From contig NC_067206.1 in the NCBI RefSeq assembly GCF_026262505.1, positions 18,435,319 to 18,499,318 of the forward strand: a stretch of 64,000 bases of DNA. The letters run 5' to 3'. The number at the start of each line of letters is the position of its first letter. The stretch's first letter is position 1. Below are positions 58,336 to 64,000 of the stretch, piece after piece. This DNA is from Trichomonas vaginalis G3. Taxonomy: Eukaryota; Parabasalia; Trichomonadida; Trichomonadidae. The translations under genes and the position numbers were made by a program. The notes beneath the pieces were generated by a model. That model was not told where the DNA came from, did no database searches, and worked only from the letters and a program-made list of their open reading frames with translations.

Positions 58336-58645
58336 CCTTGTTAATGTCGAGCAAGTTTTCTCGTTTTTGGTAAGAAACCAAAGGCTGTGAGGCACAAATA
58401 TATTATCAGTGGCTCACAGCCTATGGTTTCTTGTAGAAAGCTGGGAAACTTTCTTCAAATGATAAGTTATTCGAAGAAAGTTTCCCAGCTTTCTAGTGGG
58501 ACTTGCTCCTTATGAGGTATATATTCATACTATATACCTCATAAGGAACAAGTCCCTGCCAAAAACGAGAAAACTTGCTCGCAATGCGGAACAATTGCGA
58601 GCAAGTTTTCTCGCTTTTGGTAAGAAACCAAAGGCTGTAGTTAGT
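58336..58645. repeat. Right hairpin array (half P4-P3-P2-P1-P4-half P3), inverted
   Basis: The same four hairpins as on the left in opposite order: P4 half-stem 58340-58358, P3 58366-58424, P2 58434-58493, P1 58500-58553, P4 58562-58617, then a half P3. A further imperfect palindrome (GGTACCAAGGGTCTACG... GGAACC) follows at 58655-58695. The two arrays are circular permutations of one four-hairpin unit. Confidence 0.85.
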
Positions 58646-58730
58646 ATCCATAATTTCGGTACCAAGGGTCTACGCCCCTCGGAACCAAAATTATTGGGTT
58701 TGACAAAAACTGTTTGACACGTAAAATACA

Positions 58731-59010
58731 TTTGACATTTACAAAAAATAAAAAAAAAAACAATTTTTTTAAAAATAAACTTAAAAATTAACGTTAAAAT
58801 TTTTGACATTTACAAAAAATAAAAAAAATAATTTTTTTAAAAAATAAACTTAAAAATTAACGTTAAAATTTTTGACATTTACAAAAAATAAAAAAAATAA
58901 TTTTTTAAAAAAATAAACTTAAAAATTAACGTTAAAATTTTTGACACTTCACAAAATAAATTTTTTTTAAAAAAATAAACTTTAAAAATTAACGTTAAAA
59001 TTTTTTATTT
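58731..59010. repeat. About 68-bp AT-rich tandem repeat, four copies
   Basis: Units start with TTTTTGACATTTACAAAAAA and end TTAAAAATTAACGTTAAAA, beginning near 58728, 58798, 58868 and 58936. No gene. Lies between the hairpin transposon and the third Polinton. Confidence 0.8.
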
Positions 59011-59211
59011 ATTTTTTTATCATAGATTTTAACACCCAGGGTAAAAAAAATAATTTTTTAAAAATAAATTAACTCAAAAATTTTTTAATTTCTGTATATA
59101 CTAAATTTTTCATAAATGATAAAATTAATTTTGAGTATATCTAACCCGTTTTCTAACCTCATTTCTAACCTCGCCGCTTAGCGGCTCAGACTCGTAGGGT
59201 TTCATGAAATT

Positions 59212-59352
59212 TCAACAGTAAATATGCTGGCATGATTCAGGAATGTCATCACTATCATCATCCACATACGTTAAAGATTCATACCATAAACGAGCTTCAC
59301 AGGAGATGAGAAGTAATGAAACAATAATTAATAATTTATTCGTAAAATTCAT
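59212..59352 (-). CDS. Small secreted-type protein (46 residues)
   Basis: MNFTNKLLIIVSLLLISCEA has the form of a signal peptide or lipoprotein-like leader, followed by a short acidic mature part (YVDDDSDDIPESCQ) with two Cys. ATG at 59352 after an AT-rich leader like those of other element genes. Its 3' end lies inside the terminal-repeat-type DNA. Function unknown. Confidence 0.35.
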   Translation of the reverse strand: MNFTNKLLIIVSLLLISCEARLWYESLTYVDDDSDDIPESCQHIYC

Positions 59353-59377
59353 TTTATATAAAAATAAAATTTTATAT

Positions 59378-59608
59378 CTAATCTGATTTTTCGAATTCTT
59401 CTAACTTCTTCTTCAGTTCTGCTATATTATCTTCATATAATTTAATCTTTCTCAAAATACCATTTTTATCTAATGGCTGCTTAATTTTTCTAAATTGAAC
59501 TCTACCATCTTTCATTTGATGAACATAAAAACCTTCTGGAATAGTTCCTGATTTAATGTATTCAACTAAAAACTTTTGTTTTGTTGCTTCAGTAATTTTA
59601 GTACTCAT
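59378..59608 (-). CDS. Homologue of the Polinton tailed protein (76 residues)
   Basis: MSTKITEATKQKFLVEYIKS, then GFYVHQMKDGRVQFRKIKQP and a coiled-coil end (YEDNIAELKKKLEEFEKS). Matches the N-terminal and helical parts of 51113-51706 (YKVTFHRNGTASISKKKQ) without the low-complexity tail. Function unknown. Confidence 0.5.
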   Translation of the reverse strand: MSTKITEATKQKFLVEYIKSGTIPEGFYVHQMKDGRVQFRKIKQPLDKNGILRKIKLYEDNIAELKKKLEEFEKSD

Positions 59609-59657
59609 TTTATTAAAAGTAAAAAATAAAAAATATTTTTAAAATTAACTTTATTTT

Positions 59658-59870
59658 TTATCGTCGTCTTTTCCTTAATTCCTGCGGATCAACTAGATCG
59701 GTTGAAGGTCTATTACTTTCTTTATAGTGTTTATAAAGTTTATAAGCCGCCATATGATAAGGATAATTAAACCATAAATACGCTTTACCTAAAGTTTTCA
59801 ATCGATTATATAAATCATTATTGTTAGGCGTTTCAGGTGGTGCAGGGTATTCGAGAACATCTCTAACCAT
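59658..59870 (-). CDS. Small basic-tailed protein (70 residues)
   Basis: MVRDVLEYPAPPETPNNNDL, aromatic helix (KAYLWFNYPYHMAAYKLYKH) and basic tail QELRKRRR. Layout (aromatic centre, basic end, position beside the pVI-like gene) resembles the 120-residue protein at 24196-24558; homology not certain. Confidence 0.4.
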   Translation of the reverse strand: MVRDVLEYPAPPETPNNNDLYNRLKTLGKAYLWFNYPYHMAAYKLYKHYKESNRPSTDLVDPQELRKRRR

Positions 59871-59874
59871 TTAA

Positions 59875-60393
59875 TTACTTTAAAACTCTTGGTTTCTTTT
59901 TAGTTTTTAACAGTTTCTTTGCTTTTGCGATTTTAGCTAAAATATATCTTCGACCGTAATGGAACCAATTCGAACCTCCTGTTTTAGGGTCAAAAGGTCT
60001 TCCATAACCGCCAGGGTCATATGGTGCGACTGCAGTTACTGGCGCTGGTGCTGGTGATGGCGCAGGTGCTGAATTAATCGGCGCCTCAATTGGTGGATAT
60101 TCTGGCTGTTTCTCCTTTTCTTTAAGTGAATTTAATTTAAACTCTTCACCATTCAACTGACCTTTAAAATCTTTAAGCTGCTTAGATATTTCATTATCTT
60201 CACCTAAAAGGTTTTGCGACTGGTCAGCAACCCAGTTACCTAATTTCTTTAACTTTTCAGATTTTAATTTTCTGGCAGCAGCTCCCACAAGCATTCCAGC
60301 ATTATTTTTTAAAGCTTTTGATACAGCTCCACCAGTTAAACCGTCAATAGCTTTATAACCTCCATACAAAGCTGATAGTGTTGAAAATACCAT
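59875..60393 (-). CDS. pVI-like amphipathic protein with Pro/Ala tail (172 residues)
   Basis: N-terminal Gly/Ala-rich amphipathic helices (YGGYKAIDGLTGGAVSKALK, GMLVGAAARKLKSEKLKKLG), helical centre and a low-complexity linker (PAPSPAPAPVTAVAPYDPGG). The tail is strongly basic (LAKIAKAKKLLKTKKKPRVL). Similar design to adenovirus pVI and to 51896-52295. Probable internal virion protein; inferred. Looks whole. Confidence 0.5.
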   Translation of the reverse strand: MVFSTLSALYGGYKAIDGLTGGAVSKALKNNAGMLVGAAARKLKSEKLKKLGNWVADQSQNLLGEDNEISKQLKDFKGQLNGEEFKLNSLKEKEKQPEYPPIEAPINSAPAPSPAPAPVTAVAPYDPGGYGRPFDPKTGGSNWFHYGRRYILAKIAKAKKLLKTKKKPRVLK

Positions 60394-60594
60394 TTAATGC
60401 TTATTAAAATCATTTCTCATAATGATTAACTCATAAAATTTTTCATCGGAGCTAAACGTTAATGAAACTCTGACTTTTTCACCACTGAACCTCTTTATTA
60501 GTTCATTAATTCTATCAATTATATTAGCACACTCACTTACATCATCAATGATAGTAATATCATCACAAATTATTTTTACATTTAACGACGTCAT
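60394..60594 (-). CDS. Small protein (66 residues), unknown
   Basis: MTSLNVKIICDDITIIDDVS through VRVSLTFSSDEKFYELIIMR: a compact beta-alpha-beta candidate. Directly upstream of and abutting the pVI-like gene on the same strand. No family recognised. Confidence 0.45.
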   Translation of the reverse strand: MTSLNVKIICDDITIIDDVSECANIIDRINELIKRFSGEKVRVSLTFSSDEKFYELIIMRNDFNKH

Positions 60595-60599
60595 TTATT

Positions 60600-60893
60600 A
60601 CAAATTAATTTCTTCTATTCTTTAAATAATTAATAAAAGACCTAATACGTGTGAGTGGTTCGCGGTTCCTTTCCTGTGTCGGGCTTGTTTGAATCGGTGT
60701 AGATTTTTTCAGACCTGTTGGAATAAGATCAGCCCCGGCAGTTGAATTAATCGGTGTTCTATATAAATTTCTATATAAATATGGTCCCGCTACAGCACCA
60801 GCATAATAAAAGACCTACAGGAATTACAATTATTATAATTCCGCGGTTTAGGATTCATCAAAACTAGCCCATGCGCTTTCAGTCGTTGAACTC
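60600..60893 (-). pseudogene. Small broken gene of the third Polinton
   Basis: Coding-like sequence starting MSSTTESAWASFDE at about 60893, with Pro/Thr-rich later parts. At least two breaks. Function unknown. Confidence 0.3.
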
Positions 60894-60895
60894 AT

Positions 60896-61801
60896 TTATA
60901 TATAATTAAATTTTAATAAGCGATTAATATGAGTTCGATAATAATAATCTTTTCTGTCATCAGGAAGGACAATATCTTTTAGGCTCGATGGTTCAACTAA
61001 TTTTATATTAAATTTATTAACATAATTAGTTATTGAATAATGCTTCGGCGGAGAATATAAACAGTTTGATAAACATAAAATAGAATCTTCAGCGAATTCA
61101 CTTATACTTGATTTAATGATTGCCGCTTCTCTGGACCAAACACCATTAAATGAAATTGATGTTAATAAATAATCATCATTTTTAATGGAAATTGATTTTG
61201 GTAAGTACTCCAGGAGGTCATTTAATGTTATCTGTTCTGCTCCGAACTGAGCAAATCGATAAAAGCATTCATCATTATTAATTCCTGTAATCTCTTGAAA
61301 ATTTTTATTCGTGTATATATTTTCAATCTCATCACCGACAGCACCATCTTTTAAATCAAATATGAAACCAGCTTTTGAATTTGAATTAACACGAAATTCT
61401 ATTGAATTAGTTTCAAAACTATAAAACATATCAACTTCATTAGGTTGAGGATATCCGGCACCTTTTAACTGTTCAATAAGAACCGATTTAATCTTTTTAT
61501 TAAATGCTGTCATATCATCTCCTGTGTCTAAATCTATATAAATCTGTAAATCATATTGATGATTATCTCTTATTATTCCAAAGTTATATAATTCAATGGT
61601 TCGTCCTGCAGGAATGGTTTTTATCTGTCTTATTTCAATTGCTTTTTCGCCAGTGTTATAATCAACCCAGTGTTTAGGGTATTCATAAATGTATTCACCA
61701 TTGATATTTTAAACGGTTGTGAAAATATGTGCTCATAATAGATTTTAATACTTTTATCATTAAGACTGGGAACGGTATTAACAAAATTTCTGACTTGCAT
61801 T
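60896..61801 (-). pseudogene. Homologue of the 282-residue Polinton protein, broken
   Basis: The distal part (LLTSISFNGVW, EDSILCLSNCLYSPPKHYSI) matches VHASFSGAQNSFLCLANDFY of 54577-55425, and the start lies head to head with the ATPase. About two breaks. Confirms that this unknown protein is core to the lineage. Confidence 0.5.
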
Positions 61802-61816
61802 TTTAATTATAATAAA

Positions 61817-62694
61817 ATGAAACATTTATTTGAAGAAGTAGATGAAAAAATGAATGAAAAATCTGATAAACTCAATAGTTCATTAATTCTTCCCTTCAGT
61901 AAGGATTATCAGTTCTGTTCAAACGGTGTGTATTTCTATTGCGGAAAAATGGGTTCGGGAAAGACTTTTAATTTAATTCGTCATATTTTAATTACTGAAC
62001 GTTTAGGTCAAGATTCATATTATGACCAAATCATTATATCAGCAACTTCAGATTCAATGGATTCAACAGCGAAGACGTTTATGGGTAAAGTTCAGGCATC
62101 AGTAATTAAAATTCCAGATAGCGAATTAATTTCTTTTCTTCAACGTTATATAAGAAAAAGAAGAAATATTATGCAATAGTTGAATTTATACAATCAGGAA
62201 TGCAAAAGACTCGGAAGAAATGGAAAGAATTATTGATAAACATCATTTGAGACAGCAGGATGGTACGTATGATATGAAACGATTGACAAACTACATTCTC
62301 TCAAAACTTTCAAAATATCCTTTTAAAAAATATCCTTCAAACACTTTATTAGTTTGTGATGATTTCGCTGGTAAAGGTTTAGTTTCAAAACCAGATTCAC
62401 CATTAGCTAATTTAATTACTAAAGTCAGACATTATCACATGTTGCAATACTTATGACGTGGAGGTTTTTAGCATTAAACATAAACGTTTAATTACTGATT
62501 TCGTTATATTTCAAGGTTTCTCAAAATACGATATAGAATTAATTTGGAAGCAATCAGGTATAACATTACCTTTTGATGAAATCTGGGATGCTTATAAATC
62601 ACTCATTTCACCACGTTCATATTTAGAAATTCATATAATGACTAATACAATTAATGTTAAAAATATACCTTGGGAAAGACCAACATTATTTTAA
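61817..62694 (+). pseudogene. A32/FtsK-like packaging ATPase of the third Polinton, broken
   Basis: YFYCGKMGSGKTFNLIRHIL (Walker A) and NTLLVCDDFAGKGLV (Walker B), then an ending LEIHIMTNTINVKNIPWERP like RIHIYANKVQIVKS of copy 2. About two breaks. Confidence 0.75.
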
Positions 62695-62699
62695 AGCTT

Positions 62700-63080
62700 T
62701 ATTTTTAGATGAGGTGTTGTGAATAGATTCCATCCATCTCTATCACCATTTCTGTTTATATTTTTGGTGTCATTCATGTCCACACTTTCTGGATCAGTTA
62801 GTTTTTGAGGATAAAGATTAGAATAACTGTTTTTAATGATGGTGCTTCACCTTTTAACGCATAAACTCTATTACTTTCTGCATATTTAATTTGAACCACC
62901 AGAACCATCATTAACGTAAATAGTAAATGGTTTATAATCGATGTTCATATTTCGACTTCTGCCTTTTGATTTCTTATTTAACACCTCAACATCTTTATAA
63001 ACTGCGCCCGTTTCAGTGAATTCAACAAGATTTTCATTTTCAAGTTTCACGTTTAAACCTTTATCAAAGATATTATTCAT
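62700..63080 (-). pseudogene. Capsid-proximal minus-strand gene of the third Polinton, broken
   Basis: Starts MNNIFDKGLNVKLENENLVE at 63080, 33 bp from the divergent 193-residue homologue. This is the same arrangement as 38708-39127 with 39146. Sequence similarity is weak; the match is by position. About two breaks. Confidence 0.4.
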
Positions 63081-63113
63081 TTTTATAGTAATAAAATTTT
63101 TATTCTCTAGAAA

Positions 63114-63726
63114 ATGAGAAGTAAATCCATCTTAGCCGGTGCAGTGAATGTTCCTATTGAACCGACGTCGAATGTTGATTCAAGAACGACAAATAATATT
63201 ATAATCAAAAATTACAGCTCCGAAAACTTGAAAGATAAAGAGCCGGAGCTAAAATCCGTTAATTTAAACACAACTTCAAACACAAACGCTAACAGTGAAG
63301 TTAAGTTAGAATATCCACCTCCATTAGAACCAATCATATCGCGTGATGCTCAAGATAATCCTTATTCAACTATTCAAACAAATACTTCAGATAACGTAGA
63401 CCATTACCTCCTTAATTTATACCAAACAATATTACTCAAAGACGATAAGAAGCTTTTGACAAATCTTATTAGTAAGAATCAAATAATTTTAACAAAGGAG
63501 GATTTAGAAAATGTTATATCAAGAATAACAGGGAAACAGTGCGTTATTGATTATCTGACCCTGAAATCGAATGTTGGTCAGACCGGTATTTATGAAAATC
63601 GGTAATATTAGAATAATCGAAACACCAGGAACTACAGGAGTTGAGTTTAAGTATAAATATTCAAATGAATACACAAAACTTTCAACAGAATATAAACTTT
63701 GCTTGAAATATGTTTTAACGAATTAA
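63114..63726 (+). pseudogene. Homologue of the 193-residue Polinton protein, broken
   Basis: Starts MRSKSILAGAVNVPIEPTSN (disordered, Ser/Asn-rich), then TKEDLENVISRITGKQCVID. It is followed in the same region by a C-terminal segment resembling the domain at the end of 39146-39727 (YKYSNEYTKLSTEYKLCLKY against LNLKYSFPDVIKIFDDHNIS). One break. Confidence 0.5.
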
Positions 63727-63744
63727 TTTAAATTTATATTTTTA

Positions 63745-64000
63745 TCCCTGGTTCATCATCTAGTCCATTAGCTCTTATATTAGACCAAAAATCAACTTCT
63801 ATAGTCATTGAACAGGAGCTTTAATTTCAATTGGTTCGCCTTGAAAATCAACTAATCTAAATGTCATATCTTTTAAATGGTGTGGTTGAATTCGAACCCA
63901 TTTTCCTTCGTGCCTTAATAAAATCGGAAAATTAGGCATGAATACAGAATTAACGGCGTAACAGAACTATTTATATTCTATAACAGAATTTTTATTATTA
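63745..64000 (-). pseudogene. C-terminal part of a penton-like protein, cut by the window edge
   Basis: The minus frame reads FPILLRHEGKWVRIQPHHLK then DMTFRLVDFQGEPIEIKAPV. The strand-Asp-x-Gly-strand close (FRLVDFQGEPIEI) matches the end of the penton-like protein of copy 2 (LTLVDANFVPVKL). It faces the 193-residue homologue tail to tail instead of following it, so gene order differs here. Confidence 0.45.

Larger units (their letters stand above)
57405..58645. mobile_element. Hairpin-array transposon with rve transposase
   Basis: A 550-bp remnant of a D,D,E transposase gene is flanked by two arrays of perfect hairpins in mutually inverted order, forming composite inverted repeats of about 300 bp. 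It lies 90 bp from the end of Polinton copy 2. I find no certain target duplication. The transposase is closest in pattern to the IS481/IS3 group, which have eukaryotic offshoots. Incomplete at the transposase N-terminus, so not active as seen. Confidence 0.65.
59100..64000. mobile_element. Third, divergent Polinton (partial, runs off the window)
   Basis: Begins with a short run of the familiar terminal words (TATCTAACCCGTTTTCTAAC, CTCATTTCTAACCTC at 59134-59175) and a CGCCGCTTAGCGGC palindrome. It carries homologues of the tailed protein, pVI-like protein, 282-residue protein, packaging ATPase, capsid-proximal minus gene, 193-residue protein and penton C-terminus. Protein similarity to copies 1 and 2 is low, so this is a separate, older subfamily. 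About five or six breaks in the visible part. The exact left end is uncertain. Confidence 0.75.

Noticed and set aside
58496-58809. Frames across the right hairpin array and AT tandem repeat
   Set aside because: Derived from palindromes and simple repeats; no homology pattern.

Overview
The window looks like nuclear DNA of Trichomonas vaginalis or a close relative. It is AT-rich and intron-poor, with very short intergenic gaps. Several genes start a few bases after an initiator of the trichomonad TCA(Y)(W) type. It is filled by large DNA elements of the Polinton/Maverick family with simple A/T-run termini and long inverted repeats. Only about 2.6 kb at the left and parts of 26.6-32.4 kb look like ordinary chromosome. 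Species is inferred from these traits; no marker gene was available.

Layout. 1-2680: host DNA with an MBOAT acyltransferase and a 59-residue tail-anchored protein gene. 2687-26621: Polinton copy 1, bounded by a 6-bp duplication (TAGAGT) and about 1.07-kb inverted repeats, heavily broken. 26622-32445: spacer with satellite repeats and a decayed DDE_1 (pogo/Tigger-like) transposon, whose two transposase remnants are separated by a 1.4-kb run of consecutive hairpins. 32446-57313: Polinton copy 2, about 24.9 kb, lightly broken, with PolB and a different cargo block. 57405-58645: a small element in which an rve-type transposase (IS481/IS3-like) is flanked by inverted arrays of perfect hairpins. 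59100-64000: the start of a third, divergent Polinton that runs off the window.

How the Polinton genes fit together. Copies 1 and 2 share a virion block (1091-residue protein, double-jelly-roll capsid-like protein, penton-like protein, packaging ATPase) and a replication block (SF3 helicase, an SSB-like acidic-tailed protein, PolB in copy 2). They also share an integration block (retroviral-type integrase) and a right-hand block with a phage-tail-collar-like fibre, small amphipathic proteins and a Dam-like adenine methyltransferase beside the right inverted repeat. Between ATPase and integrase lies an exchangeable cargo zone: KilA-N genes, an HNH endonuclease and a tRNA-like sequence in copy 1; small acidic/coiled-coil proteins and a coiled-coil-HNH fusion in copy 2. 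The third element keeps at least five homologues in a related order.

Most notable: the phage-type fibre in a eukaryotic Polinton, the hairpin-array transposon architecture seen twice, a dense CAACGG (Myb-type) cluster in the divergent promoter of copy 2, and very short two-way promoters. All Polinton parts are treated as fossils; breaks are only counted roughly.
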